The translations under genes and the position numbers were made by a program. The notes beneath the pieces were generated by a model. The model made no database searches. It was not told the origin of the DNA and saw nothing but the letters and a program-made list of their open reading frames with translations. This document shows, piece by piece, positions 1-9,423 of a DNA stretch of 10,500 nucleotides. This DNA is from Thiotrichales bacterium (GTDB taxonomy: Bacteria > Pseudomonadota > Gammaproteobacteria > PS1 > Pseudothioglobaceae). Numbering within the stretch: the stretch's first letter is position 1; every line of letters starts with the position of its first letter. The stretch covers positions 1 through 10,500 of the forward strand of contig NZUR01000007.1 in NCBI GenBank assembly GCA_002698045.1, read 5' to 3'.

Positions 1-1019
1 CCTGTCATTGATTTTGTTGAGCTCATTACTATGTTTTTAGAGTAATCTCCTAGTGATAATTTAGCAGCATCTGTCTCAGCAATATCACCTGCTAGAGTAG
101 AAGTTCCATGAGCATTGATATAATTTATTTGCTCGGCATTAATACCGGCATTGTTAATGGCATTTCTCATACATCTTGCTGCACCTTCACCGCCTTCAGA
201 AGGCAGGGTCATATGATAAGCATCGCTACTCATACCGTACCCAGAAAGCTCACCATAAATTTTAGCGCCACGCTTCTTTGCATGCTCATACTCTTCGAGC
301 ACCATGACTCCTGCACCATCACCAAGCACAAATCCATCTCTATCGACATCCCAAGGCCTGGAAGCGGTCTGAGGGTCATCATTTCTAGTTGAAAGGGCGC
401 GAGCGGCTGCAAAGCCACCAAGGCCACAATTCGTTGTAGACATTTCGGTACCACCTGCAATCATAATGTCTGCATCACCATACTCAATAATTCTTGATGC
501 ATCACCAATATTATGAGTACCAGTAGTACAAGCAGTCACAATAGCAAAATTTGGCCCTTTAAGGCCATATTTAATTGATAGATTGCCTGAGACCATATTT
601 ATGATAGAAGAGGGTACAAAAAAAGGTGATATTCTTCTTGGTCCTTTTTCTCTAAAAAGATCTGCAGTTTTTTCAATAGTTGTTAATCCGCCAATGCCCG
701 CACCAATAGCTACACCAATCCTTTCTGCGTTTGACTCGGTAACTTCTATTCCACTATCTTCAAAAGCTTGTATTCCAGCAGCCATACCGTAATGAATAAA
801 AATATCCATTTTTTTCGCTTCTTTCGGGCTGAGATATTGACTAATATCAAGGTTTTTTATAGCCCCACCAAACTTAACAGTTTGATCTTCAGTGTTAATA
901 TTTTCAATTAAAGCAATGCCAGAGACTCCATTGACGATACTGCTCCATGAGTCGTTGACATTATTTCCTACTGGAGAGACAACTCCTAGGCCGGTTATTA
1001 CAACTCTTCTTTTCTTCAT
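1..1019 (-). CDS. fabF: 3-oxoacyl-ACP synthase II (KAS II), partial (3' end outside window)
   Basis: Condensing enzyme of type II fatty acid synthesis: it extends acyl-ACP by two carbons using malonyl-ACP in the cytoplasm. The first 339 residues are visible, against a usual length near 412, so the C-terminus lies beyond position 1. The catalytic Cys-His-His/Lys set is recognisable: Cys164 in the [10 protein letters not shown] segment, His304 in NAHGTST and Lys336 in STKSMT, at essentially the same residue numbers as E. coli FabF. The start at 1019 gives [12 protein letters not shown], matching the usual FabF N-terminus, and no better upstream start exists. There is no Shine-Dalgarno sequence; the leader is almost pure A/T. 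The gene follows acpP but an intrinsic terminator lies between them, so it probably has its own promoter or depends on read-through. A TATAAA at 1037-1042 is a possible -10 box without a convincing -35. Confidence 0.97.
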   Translation of the reverse strand, partial: MKKRRVVITGLGVVSPVGNNVNDSWSSIVNGVSGIALIENINTEDQTVKFGGAIKNLDISQYLSPKEAKKMDIFIHYGMAAGIQAFEDSGIEVTESNAERIGVAIGAGIGGLTTIEKTADLFREKGPRRISPFFVPSSIINMVSGNLSIKYGLKGPNFAIVTACTTGTHNIGDASRIIEYGDADIMIAGGTEMSTTNCGLGGFAAARALSTRNDDPQTASRPWDVDRDGFVLGDGAGVMVLEEYEHAKKRGAKIYGELSGYGMSSDAYHMTLPSEGGEGAARCMRNAINNAGINAEQINYINAHGTSTLAGDIAETDAAKLSLGDYSKNIVMSSTKSMT

Positions 1020-1103
1020 ATTAAATTAAATTAATTTTTATAACGAAACTAAATAATTATTAGTAGTGTTGTTTGGGCGTTGAATTTTGACTTTATTTTA
1101 TAT

Positions 1104-1138
1104 AAAAAAAGGCGTCTTACTTATTAAAGTAAACGCCT
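1104..1138 (-). terminator. Rho-independent terminator downstream of acpP
   Basis: A hairpin lies at 1110-1138: AGGCGT and TTACTT (separated by one unpaired base) pair with AAGTAA and ACGCCT around a 4-base loop. On the minus strand it is followed at once by seven T residues (1110-1104, the first T shared with the stem). It begins 24 bases after the acpP stop codon. Stem, loop size and T-tract fit an intrinsic terminator for minus-strand transcription and separate acpP from fabF. Confidence 0.9.
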
Positions 1139-1162
1139 CGATGGATTATTTATGAAGCTTTA

Positions 1163-1390
1163 TTACGTGTTTGCGTTGATATAGTCTATTGCTTCTTGGA
1201 TGGTAGTAATGTTTTCTGCTTCTTCATCAGCGATTTCGCAATCAAACTCTTCTTCAAGAGACATTACTAGCTCAACAGTATCCAGTGAGTCAGCCCCTAA
1301 ATCATCAATAAATGAGGCATTATTGTCAATTTCACCACTAACATCTAACTGCTCACTAACAACTTTACGTACTCTATCTTCAATACTCAT
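1163..1390 (-). CDS. acpP: Acyl carrier protein
   Basis: Small acidic carrier that holds growing acyl chains on a 4'-phosphopantetheine arm for fatty acid and lipid A synthesis. The protein is 75 residues, close to the usual 77-79. The attachment site is Ser35 within the [12 protein letters not shown] motif, followed by the conserved acidic helix ([16 protein letters not shown]) that docks partner enzymes. The start at 1390 gives [15 protein letters not shown], a standard ACP N-terminus, preceded by an AAGGAT ribosome binding site. It lies 80 bases downstream of queC rather than after fabG, the common arrangement; fabF follows beyond a terminator. A TAAAAT at 1426-1431 could be a -10 box, but I find no matching -35. 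A dedicated promoter is likely, since ACP is abundant and queC is not a natural operon partner. Confidence 0.98.
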   Translation of the reverse strand: MSIEDRVRKVVSEQLDVSGEIDNNASFIDDLGADSLDTVELVMSLEEEFDCEIADEEAENITTIQEAIDYINANT

Positions 1391-1400
1391 TTTGAGTTAA

Positions 1401-1406
1401 ATCCTT
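1401..1406 (-). promoter_or_regulatory. Ribosome binding site of acpP
   Basis: AAGGAT on the minus strand, 10 bases before the acpP ATG. It is one of only three clear Shine-Dalgarno matches in the window and supports the start chosen at 1390. Confidence 0.65.
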
Positions 1407-1470
1407 AAATAATTTAAAAGATTACATTTTATCTTCAAAAAACATTTAAATAGTGCTAAATTTTAAATAT

Positions 1471-2142
1471 TTATTGATAGTTTGTTGGATCTTTTACGTT
1501 TGCATAAGAAAAGCCGTTTCGTCTAAGTACGCATGCATCACATTCGCCACAAGCTTCTCCATTTGAATTAGCTTGATAACAGCTAATGGTTTTCGAATAA
1601 TCAACACCAAGGCTTATTCCTTTTTGAATAATTTGAGCTTTGGTTAGGTCAATTAGAGGTGTATGAATTTTTAATTCACTACCTTCAACGGATTGTTTGG
1701 TTGCAAGATTTGCCATTTCTTCGTAAGCCATAATATATTCTGGCCTACAGTCTGGATAACCAGAATAATCTAGTGCGTTAACTCCAATAAAAATAGATTG
1801 ACTTTCGAGAACCTCAGCCCAGGCAAGTGCGAATGACAAAAAAATTGTATTTCTTGCGGGTACATAGGTAATGGGAATTTCTTCACTTACAGTATGCTTT
1901 GGGACTTCGATGTCTTTATCGGTTAGAGCTGAGCCCCCGATATCCGCTAACGATATTTTCATGATTCGGTGCTCACATACACCAAATCTTTGAGCAATAA
2001 TTCTTGCAGAATCGAGCTCTGAGCGTTGCTTTTGTCCATAATCAAAGCTTAATGCATAGCAGTCAAACCCCTCTGTTTTTGCAATTGCCAAGACTGTAGT
2101 TGAATCTAAACCACCAGATAAAAGAACAATGGCTTTAGACAT
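1471..2142 (-). CDS. queC: 7-cyano-7-deazaguanine synthase QueC
   Basis: ATP-dependent enzyme converting 7-carboxy-7-deazaguanine and ammonia to preQ0, a step towards the tRNA base queuosine. The 223-residue protein begins with a PP-loop ATP-pyrophosphatase motif, SGGLDSTT at residues 9-16. It ends with the family's zinc site: Cys188, Cys198, Cys201 and Cys204 in a C-x9-C-x2-C-x2-C arrangement followed by LRRNGF. Both ends and the length fit the QueC family (about 220-235 residues). Its ATG overlaps the last 8 bases of parE (2135-2142), so it is probably co-transcribed and translationally coupled with parE although the functions are unrelated. No other queuosine gene (queD, queE, queF) is in the window. 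No intrinsic terminator is visible in the 80 bases after it. Confidence 0.97.
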   Translation of the reverse strand: MSKAIVLLSGGLDSTTVLAIAKTEGFDCYALSFDYGQKQRSELDSARIIAQRFGVCEHRIMKISLADIGGSALTDKDIEVPKHTVSEEIPITYVPARNTIFLSFALAWAEVLESQSIFIGVNALDYSGYPDCRPEYIMAYEEMANLATKQSVEGSELKIHTPLIDLTKAQIIQKGISLGVDYSKTISCYQANSNGEACGECDACVLRRNGFSYANVKDPTNYQ

Positions 2143-4018
2143 TAGCCAGATTGCCTTTTTCTTCTAGCCAAGATTTACGATCTGCAGCACGTTTTTTTGA
2201 GAGCAGTTTATCCATCATTTCGCCTACCTGTAATGGGCGGTCAAGTGTTAACTGTATTAATCGTCTAGTATCAGGCTGCATCGTTGTTTCTCTTAATTGT
2301 TTAGGATTCATTTCACCCAAACCTTTAAACCTTTGTACTTGAACTTTTTGACGTTTGTTCTCCTTTAAAAGTTTCGCTGTAAATGCATTCTTTTCTTTAT
2401 CGTCTAGAGCATAAAAAACTTGTTTTCCTGCATCAATTCGATAAAGAGGAGGCATAGCAACATAAACATGACCTTGAGTAACAAGTTTAGGAAAGTGTTT
2501 GACAAACAAAGCACATATCAAAGTAGCAATATGGGCGCCATCAGAATCTGCATCAGCTAGGATACAAATTTTTCCATAGCGTAACCCAGAAAGATCATGA
2601 CTATCAGGTTCTAAGCCAATTGCAACGCTAATGTCATGAATTTCATTTGAATCAAGAACTTGAGATGAGTCAACCTCCCACGTATTAAGAATTTTACCTC
2701 TAAGAGGTAGAATTGCTTGGTAGTCTTTATCTCTTGCCTGCTTTGCTGAGCCTCCAGCAGAGTCTCCTTCAACTAAAAAAACTTCTGTCTGTTCAAGGTC
2801 AGTACTAGTGCAGTCAGAAAGCTTGCCAGGAAGGGCAGGGCCACTGACAATTTTTTTTCGTATAACTTTTTTTGCAGTTTTAAGTCTAGATTGTGCATTA
2901 AGAATAGCTAATTCAGCAATTTTTTCAGCTATATCAGTGTGCTGATTAAGCCAAAGACTAAAAGAGTCTTTAACAGCGCCAGATACAAATGAAGCGCACT
3001 CTCTTGAAGAAAGCCTTTCTTTGGTTTGGCCTGAGAATTGTGGATCTAGAATTTTAATTGATAAAACAAAGGCAATTTTTTGCCAAACATCATCAGGAGT
3101 TAGCTTAATATTTTTTGGTATTAAATTTCTGAATTCACAAAACTCTTTTAGTGCATCTGTAAGGCCAGATCTGAGGCCATTAACATGAGTCCCACCTCCA
3201 ATTGTTGGAATTAAATTTACAAAACTTTCAGCAATAGTATTGCTTGTGTTTTCAGTCCAAGTTAGTGCACAATTAAGTTGTTCTTCTTTGGTTTTAAATG
3301 ATATAACAAAAGGAGTTGTAGGTATACAATCTAATCCATCTAAGGAGGCTTGAAGGTAGTTGTTAATTCCGTCTTTATAAATCCATCGATCTTTTGTTTC
3401 GTCTATCTCATTATTAAAGGTAACCTCTAATCCTGGACAAAGAACCGCTTTAGAGCGAAGATTGTGGCGTAACCCCTTGATGGAAAATTTTACAGTATCA
3501 AAATATTGAGGGTCAGGTACAAATTTTATTAAGGTTCCCGTGTTGCGTTTTCCAATAGTAGCTATTTCTTCTAAATCTTTAGATTTTTTACTTGATTTAA
3601 ATTTCATATAGTAATGCTTAGCATCTCTTTTAATCCAAACTTCAATAGATTTTGAGAGAGCGTTTACTACAGAAATTCCTACTCCATGAAGTCCGCCAGC
3701 AAATTGGTAAGAATCATTAGAAAATTTACCACCTGCATGAAGTTTTGTAAGAATAACTTCTACAGCAGGTGTCCCTTCTTTAGGGTGAATATCAATAGGA
3801 ATTCCTCTACCATTATCTTCGACTGATAAAGAGTTATCTTTATGAAGTATTACATTAATTTGAGTTGCATAACCAGATACAGCTTCGTCGACACTATTAT
3901 CAATCACTTCTTGAGCTAGATGGTTAGGGTTTTCAGTATCTGTATACATTCCTGGACGTTTTTTGACTGGATCCAAGCCAGTTAGAACTTCTATTGAAGA
4001 TGCGTCGTAATTAGACAT
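2135..4018 (-). CDS. parE: DNA topoisomerase IV subunit B (ParE)
   Basis: ATPase subunit of topoisomerase IV, which with ParC unlinks daughter chromosomes. Visible domains: GHKL ATPase, with EVIDNSVDE at residues 37-45, DNGRG at 68-72 and GGLHGVG at 108-114; transducer domain with the QTK loop at 331-333; and TOPRIM domain with EGDSAGGSA at 417-425 and the metal-binding DADSD at 489-493. [13 protein letters not shown] near 563-575 is the conserved C-terminal segment. At 627 residues it matches E. coli ParE (630) and is too short for the longer gammaproteobacterial GyrB; the N-terminus ([20 protein letters not shown]) is ParE-like, where GyrB usually has GMYIGD. parC is not in the window. There is no Shine-Dalgarno sequence before the ATG. 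The gene starts 35 bases after the groEL terminator, with a candidate promoter in that gap, and overlaps queC by 8 bases. Confidence 0.97.
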   Translation of the reverse strand: MSNYDASSIEVLTGLDPVKKRPGMYTDTENPNHLAQEVIDNSVDEAVSGYATQINVILHKDNSLSVEDNGRGIPIDIHPKEGTPAVEVILTKLHAGGKFSNDSYQFAGGLHGVGISVVNALSKSIEVWIKRDAKHYYMKFKSSKKSKDLEEIATIGKRNTGTLIKFVPDPQYFDTVKFSIKGLRHNLRSKAVLCPGLEVTFNNEIDETKDRWIYKDGINNYLQASLDGLDCIPTTPFVISFKTKEEQLNCALTWTENTSNTIAESFVNLIPTIGGGTHVNGLRSGLTDALKEFCEFRNLIPKNIKLTPDDVWQKIAFVLSIKILDPQFSGQTKERLSSRECASFVSGAVKDSFSLWLNQHTDIAEKIAELAILNAQSRLKTAKKVIRKKIVSGPALPGKLSDCTSTDLEQTEVFLVEGDSAGGSAKQARDKDYQAILPLRGKILNTWEVDSSQVLDSNEIHDISVAIGLEPDSHDLSGLRYGKICILADADSDGAHIATLICALFVKHFPKLVTQGHVYVAMPPLYRIDAGKQVFYALDDKEKNAFTAKLLKENKRQKVQVQRFKGLGEMNPKQLRETTMQPDTRRLIQLTLDRPLQVGEMMDKLLSKKRAADRKSWLEEKGNLANV

Positions 4019-4042
4019 AGTTGGTATAGGTAATAATTGGCA

Positions 4043-4071
4043 ATTATAATACCAAAAAAAGCCCCAAAAAA
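4043..4071 (-). promoter_or_regulatory. Candidate sigma-70 promoter of parE
   Basis: A perfect -10 hexamer TATAAT lies at 4048-4043 on the minus strand, right after the T-tract of the groEL terminator. The -35 region at normal spacing falls in the terminator loop and reads only TTTTTT, so it is weak. The start site would be near 4036, giving a leader of about 17 bases without a Shine-Dalgarno sequence. The preceding terminator makes a promoter here functionally necessary unless read-through suffices. Confidence 0.5.
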
Positions 4072-4082
4072 TGGGGCTTTTT
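4054..4082 (-). terminator. Rho-independent terminator of the groES-groEL transcript
   Basis: The stem GCCCC/GGGGC (4061-4065 with 4073-4077) has a 7-base loop and is flanked by an A-tract on one side and a T-tract on the other. On the minus strand a run of seven T residues (4060-4054) follows the hairpin. Pairing of the flanking A and T runs could lengthen the stem to 10 base pairs. It begins about 20 bases after the groEL stop codon. The symmetry would let it act in both directions, but no opposing gene is present. Confidence 0.93.
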
Positions 4083-4101
4083 ATTAGATTAACATTTAGT
4101 T

Positions 4102-5754
<1,653 letters not shown>

Positions 5755-5756
<2 letters not shown>

Positions 5757-6045
5757 AATTTTCAATTACTGCAACAATTTCATCTTCGCTCATCACTAGA
5801 AGTTTTTCTTCTCCTACTGTGATTTCAGCGCCAGAAAATTGGCCAAACATAACTGTATCGCCAACCTTAACATCCAAAGGAATTAAGTCGCCTTGGGTGC
5901 TTATTCTACCTTTTCCAGCTGCAACAACTTCACCTCTAGAGGGCTTTTCAGTTGATGAATCAGGGATAATTAAACCACTGGCTGTTGTTTTCTTTTCTTC
6001 TACTCGACGAACGATAACACGATCGTGTAAGGGACGGATTTCCAT
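5755..6045 (-). CDS. groES: Co-chaperonin GroES (Cpn10)
   Basis: Heptameric lid of the GroEL chamber. The 96-residue length is typical (E. coli: 97). The N-terminus [21 protein letters not shown], the mobile-loop region with [13 protein letters not shown] at about 23-35, and the [14 protein letters not shown] segment are family hallmarks. The start at 6045 has an AGGAG site 5 bases upstream. It lies 42 bases downstream of rpoH with no intrinsic terminator between, so read-through from the rpoH promoter is likely. No convincing separate promoter is visible in the gap; a sigma-32-like -35 (CTTGAAA, 6129-6135) in the rpoH 3' end lacks a matching -10. Confidence 0.99.
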
Positions 6046-6050
6046 GTTTT

Positions 6051-6055
6051 CTCCT
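6051..6055 (-). promoter_or_regulatory. Ribosome binding site of groES
   Basis: AGGAG on the minus strand, 5 bases before the groES ATG. It supports the start at 6045. Confidence 0.8.
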
Positions 6056-6087
6056 GGTGTTGGACAAAAAAAATTGTCGTTGAAGGT

Positions 6088-6915
6088 CTAACCTTCTAGA
6101 CGTTCTTTAAGCTTTTTAATAGCTTTGTTTTCAAGTTGACGAACCCTTTCTGCAGAAACGCCATACTTGTCTGCTAAAGTATGTAGGGTCGTTTTTTCAT
6201 CTTTCAAGTACCTTGATTGTAAAATATCGATACTTCTTTCATCTAAAGAAGAAAGCGCTTGATAAAGCTTATTGTGTTGGTCTTCTTGGTGATTATCGTT
6301 TAAAGCTAATTGCTCCGGCGTTGCCCCAGGATCTGAGATGTATTGTTCAGGCATATAGGAGTCATCGTCATCATGTACTTCAAAAGCGACATCACTTAGT
6401 TCGAGACGAGATTCCATTTCTATTACATCTTTTTTTCTAACACCCAAATCATTTGCAATTACTTGAGCTTGCTCACTTGTAAGTGATTGGAAGATGTTTG
6501 ATTTTGCTTTTCTGAGTTTAAAGAATAGCTTTCTCTGTGCCTTTGTAGTAGCTACCTTAACAATTTTCCAATTCTTGAAAATATATTCATGAATTTCTGC
6601 ACGAATCCAGTAAACAGCAAAGGATGACAATCTGACTTTTTTGTGAGGATTGAAGCGCTTGACTGCTTTCATCAATCCGATTGTTCCTTCTTGTATTAGG
6701 TCGGCATTCTCAAGTCCGTAGCCCTTGTAGCCGTGAGCAATAAAAGCGACAAAGCGCATGTGGGCTAAAACAAGTTTTTTGGCTGCAGATAAACTGCCAT
6801 TCTCATATAACTCAATAGCTAAGTCATATTCTTGTTCTGGGGTTAGTATTGGGGGGTACTTTTGTACCTCTAGGTCCCTAGATGTGTTGTTTATCGATAA
6901 TGCAAATTCACTCAT
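6088..6915 (-). CDS. rpoH: RNA polymerase heat-shock sigma factor RpoH (sigma-32)
   Basis: Directs RNA polymerase to heat-shock promoters. The 275-residue protein (E. coli: 284) shows sigma region 2.2 (DLIQEGTIGLMKAV, 72-85), the -10 recognition region 2.3-2.4 (about 99-120, VYWIRAEIHEYI), and the RpoH box QRKLFFKLRK at 127-136, which separates RpoH from RpoD and RpoS. Region 4.2 with YGVSAERVRQLENKA (251-265) reads the -35 box. It sits immediately upstream of groES-groEL, whose homologues are classical sigma-32 targets, instead of beside ftsYEX as in E. coli. A strong sigma-70 promoter lies upstream, overlapping the end of gmk. The leader would be only about 25 bases, with a purine-rich AAAGAAAA in place of a true Shine-Dalgarno. 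Short AU-rich pairings around the start codon could make it temperature-responsive (inference only). Confidence 0.98.
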   Translation of the reverse strand: MSEFALSINNTSRDLEVQKYPPILTPEQEYDLAIELYENGSLSAAKKLVLAHMRFVAFIAHGYKGYGLENADLIQEGTIGLMKAVKRFNPHKKVRLSSFAVYWIRAEIHEYIFKNWKIVKVATTKAQRKLFFKLRKAKSNIFQSLTSEQAQVIANDLGVRKKDVIEMESRLELSDVAFEVHDDDDSYMPEQYISDPGATPEQLALNDNHQEDQHNKLYQALSSLDERSIDILQSRYLKDEKTTLHTLADKYGVSAERVRQLENKAIKKLKERLEG

Positions 6916-6947
6916 AAATTTTCTTTAAAACGATAATTAAGGGCTAA

Positions 6948-6975
6948 ATTATACCAAAAATTTAAGTTATATCAA
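6948..6975 (-). promoter_or_regulatory. Sigma-70 promoter of rpoH (and probably groES-groEL)
   Basis: On the minus strand: -35 TTGATA (6975-6970, five of six consensus bases), a 16-base spacer, and a perfect TATAAT (6953-6948) preceded by TGG, an extended -10. The -35 box is the last two sense codons of gmk (Leu-Ile). Initiation near 6941 would give a leader of about 25 bases before the rpoH ATG. It is the best promoter match in the window. Confidence 0.75.
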
Positions 6976-7593
6976 TTTTTTAAGTAGATTTTTGTGTTTA
7001 TTTAACTGTTCTTCAAGGGAGAGGTTAAGTCGGTCAGAAGCTTTATTTGATGGGATTATTATACTTTCTAGGTCTGATAAAGCTTCATTAAAATCATTAT
7101 TGATGATTAGGTAATCAAATTCATTAAAGTGCCTCATTTGATTTTCGGCATCAGACATTCTTTTGTTTATTGTTGATTCGTCATCTTGGGCTCTATTTTT
7201 TAGTCTTTCTAGTAAAGCCTCCTTTGAGGGAGGCAATACAAATATACTTATTGCTTTTGGCATGTTAATTTTTACTTGGCGTGCGCCTTGCCAATCAATT
7301 TCTAAAATCACATCAATATTATTATCAAGGTTATCTTCAATTAATTGCCTAGAGCTACCGTAAAGGTTTTCAAAGACTTCAGCAAACTCAACAAATTTAT
7401 TATCTTTAATCATTTCTTGAAACTCATCAACTGATATGAAGTGATAATTAGTGCCATTAATTTCTTCAGGTCTTGGTTTACGGGTTGTATGAGATATAGA
7501 CACACATATATTGCTAGATTTTTTTAATAATGCATCAACTAGAGAGGTTTTACCGCAGCCAGAAGGTGCAGCTATGATAAATAGATTAGCCAT
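6967..7593 (-). CDS. gmk: Guanylate kinase
   Basis: Phosphorylates GMP to GDP with ATP, linking purine salvage and synthesis to GTP and (p)ppGpp pools. The 208-residue protein matches the usual 200-210. The P-loop APSGCGKTS lies at residues 9-17. The GMP-binding region follows, with SHTTRKPRPEEINGTNYHF (about 34-52) and the FVEFAEVFENLYGSS segment; EIDWQGARQV is the conserved strand near residues 98-107. The start at 7593 leaves the nucleotide-binding strand MANLFIIAAPSG intact; an ATG slightly upstream (7612-7610) is out of frame. No Shine-Dalgarno sequence is present. It follows yggX by 21 bases and its last codons carry the -35 box of the rpoH promoter. The usual neighbours rpoZ and spoT are absent. 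Confidence 0.98.
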   Translation of the reverse strand: MANLFIIAAPSGCGKTSLVDALLKKSSNICVSISHTTRKPRPEEINGTNYHFISVDEFQEMIKDNKFVEFAEVFENLYGSSRQLIEDNLDNNIDVILEIDWQGARQVKINMPKAISIFVLPPSKEALLERLKNRAQDDESTINKRMSDAENQMRHFNEFDYLIINNDFNEALSDLESIIIPSNKASDRLNLSLEEQLNKHKNLLKKLI

Positions 7594-7614
7594 TTTGATT
7601 TAAAATTTTCATAT

Positions 7615-7881
7615 TTATTTAGGAATATATCCTTGAATCTTATCTAAATCATCATCAGAAAAAAAGTATTTCTCCATTTGATCTTTCAAATATTTTTGTG
7701 AGGATTCTTCAAATAAATTTAAATTATTTTCATTAATTAGCATTGTTTGGTGATCAAGCCACATTTGCCAAGCTTCCTTAGACACTGAACTTAAGATTTT
7801 TTTACCAAGCTCGCCTGGGTAAGGGGCTCTTTCTAAACCCTCGAGTTCTTTATTTAATTTAATGCAATAAAGTGTATTCAT
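7615..7881 (-). CDS. yggX: Probable Fe(2+)-trafficking / oxidative damage protection protein YggX
   Basis: Small cytoplasmic protein family of gamma- and betaproteobacteria linked to iron handling and protection of Fe-S clusters from oxidants. The 88-residue product (E. coli: 91) has the single conserved Cys6 near the N-terminus, the YPGELGKKI motif at 21-29, and [22 protein letters not shown] in the middle, followed by the C-terminal GYIPK. Its ATG overlaps the murJ stop codon in an ATGA arrangement (7878-7881), indicating translational coupling. No good ribosome binding site is present; an AGGA lies too far upstream. In many genomes yggX sits beside mutY, which is not seen here. The biochemical role of the family is less certain than the family assignment. 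Confidence 0.95.
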   Translation of the reverse strand: MNTLYCIKLNKELEGLERAPYPGELGKKILSSVSKEAWQMWLDHQTMLINENNLNLFEESSQKYLKDQMEKYFFSDDDLDKIQGYIPK

Positions 7882-9407
7882 AATTGTTTTAGTCTAATTC
7901 CTAGTGTGTAAAGGGTTGAAAAATATATCACTGCCGAAATAATAATTGTTCTAGATATTGATAAAACCCTTTCTGAAAGTGAAGAATCTAAGTAATATTC
8001 AATAGGTGTTTCAAAGTAACAAATATACATTGCCATTATAGTAACTGCAAATATCACTTTAATTAGCATTTTATAAAATGAAATGTTGAATTTAAAGATT
8101 GACTGCTGGACTAAGAAAAAATAAAGCAATGTTGCATTAATTAGAGCTGAAATTGATGTTGCTGCGGCTAAACCAATATGACCATAGAATTGTACCAATA
8201 TTAAATTCAGAATTACATTCGAGGTCATTGCAACAACTCCTGCCTTGACTGGAGTCTTTGTATCTCCTCTTGAAAGAAAAATTGGTGCAAATATTTTAAT
8301 TGCAATGAAAGCCATCAAGCCTGATCCATAGGCTTGGAGACTTAAGGAGGTTTTTTTAGCGGCGAATGCATCAAATGCGTCATATTGAAAGAGAGAAATA
8401 ATAAGCTCTTCAGATAAAAGAACTAAACCAATGCATGCTGGAAAACCCAATATGAGGGCATACAGAAGTGCTTTATCAATTGTGTCTATAAAGTTTTTGT
8501 TGTCTTTTTTGGAATGGTAATTACTTAATTTTGCTAATGCAACTGTTGCTAATGCAATTCCAATTAATGCTAATGGGAGCTCTAAGAGTCGATCAGAATA
8601 ATATAACCAAGAAACACTTCCTGCTATAAGAGTTGATGCAATCATTGTATCAACTAATAGGTTGATTTGAGAGACTGAAACTCCAAAGAGGGCAGGTATC
8701 ATTCTTTTCTTTAATGTTGCAAGAACTTTATGATGACCGAACTGTATTTTTGGAAGTCTTTTAATTTTTAATAAAAAAGGGATCTGGAATGAAAGCTGAG
8801 CTACCCCGCCAATTAAGACACCCCATGCCAAAGCCATAATTGGAGTTGATAAAAATTTCGATAAAAAAATGGCGCTAAGTATTAATGAGATGTTAAGTAG
8901 TACCGGGGTAAATGCTGGAATACTAAAGTTGTCATAAGTGTTAAGTATTGAGCCAGAAAGAGCTGTAAGAGAGATTAAGAGTAAATATGGAAAAGTTATT
9001 CTTAGCATATTTGAAGCCAGATGAAATTGAGTCATATCTGCGTTGAAATAAAAACCCCATGCAAACAAAAATATTATTACAGGTGCTAGCACAACTGCAA
9101 TTAAGGTAATAAGCATAAGAACACTAAGTAATTTAGTTGCAATGTGGTTTATTACTAATTGAACTTCTTGGTCTGATTGATTAGCTTTTACATCTGCTAA
9201 GATTGGTAAAAAAGCTTGAGAAAACGCACCTTCAGCAAATAAACGTCTAAAAAAATTAGGTATACGAAATGCAACTAAAAATGCATCTGTTAGACCATTT
9301 GCCCCAAAGTAGCGAGCAATAACAAAATCTCTTATGAGTCCTAAAATACGGGACAAAAAGGTCATTAAAGCTACAACACTACTTGACCTTATGAAGGACT
9401 TGGACAT
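7878..9407 (-). CDS. murJ: Lipid II flippase MurJ (MviN family)
   Basis: Inner-membrane transporter of the MOP superfamily that moves the peptidoglycan precursor lipid II to the periplasmic face. The 509-residue protein (E. coli: 511) is strongly hydrophobic, with many membrane-spanning stretches from about residue 10 to the C-terminus; the family has 14. The N-terminal signature is intact: Arg20 and Arg26 (SRILGLIRD), Asp41, and Arg54-Arg55 ([16 protein letters not shown]), corresponding to the essential Arg18, Arg24, Asp39 and Arg52-Arg53 region of E. coli MurJ. The [10 protein letters not shown] segment carries the equivalent of Arg270. The start at 9407 gives the expected N-terminus. It lies 16 bases after lpxA and overlaps yggX by 4 bases; no Shine-Dalgarno sequence is seen. 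Being in one cluster with lpxA ties cell-wall and outer-membrane precursor supply together. Confidence 0.97.
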   Translation of the reverse strand: MSKSFIRSSSVVALMTFLSRILGLIRDFVIARYFGANGLTDAFLVAFRIPNFFRRLFAEGAFSQAFLPILADVKANQSDQEVQLVINHIATKLLSVLMLITLIAVVLAPVIIFLFAWGFYFNADMTQFHLASNMLRITFPYLLLISLTALSGSILNTYDNFSIPAFTPVLLNISLILSAIFLSKFLSTPIMALAWGVLIGGVAQLSFQIPFLLKIKRLPKIQFGHHKVLATLKKRMIPALFGVSVSQINLLVDTMIASTLIAGSVSWLYYSDRLLELPLALIGIALATVALAKLSNYHSKKDNKNFIDTIDKALLYALILGFPACIGLVLLSEELIISLFQYDAFDAFAAKKTSLSLQAYGSGLMAFIAIKIFAPIFLSRGDTKTPVKAGVVAMTSNVILNLILVQFYGHIGLAAATSISALINATLLYFFLVQQSIFKFNISFYKMLIKVIFAVTIMAMYICYFETPIEYYLDSSLSERVLSISRTIIISAVIYFSTLYTLGIRLKQL

Positions 9408-9423
9408 AATAAGAAAGAGCTAT

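Noticed and set aside
108..392. Plus-strand open frame of 94 codons
   Set aside because: It lies wholly antisense to fabF, whose minus-strand frame carries the conserved catalytic motifs; its product resembles nothing I recognise.
1452..1459. AGTGCTAA, resembling half of a CIRCE (HrcA) operator
   Set aside because: The partner half-site is absent at the required spacing, and it lies by acpP rather than a heat-shock gene.
2135..4018. Gyrase subunit B as an alternative to ParE
   Set aside because: The length of 627 residues, lack of the GyrB C-terminal insertion and the GMYTDT N-terminal motif favour ParE.
6082..6096. GAAGGT/ACCTTC hairpin over the rpoH stop codon, with a T-run nearby, as a terminator between rpoH and groES
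   Set aside because: The stem is only 6 base pairs and the T-run starts 8 bases after it, too far for an intrinsic terminator. A second stem (GACAA/TTGTC) around the T-run is also weak.
6129..6135. CTTGAAA on the minus strand, matching a sigma-32 -35 box upstream of groES
   Set aside because: No C-rich CCCAT-like -10 follows at 13-17 bases, and the bases encode a conserved part of RpoH region 4.2, so a chance match is likely.
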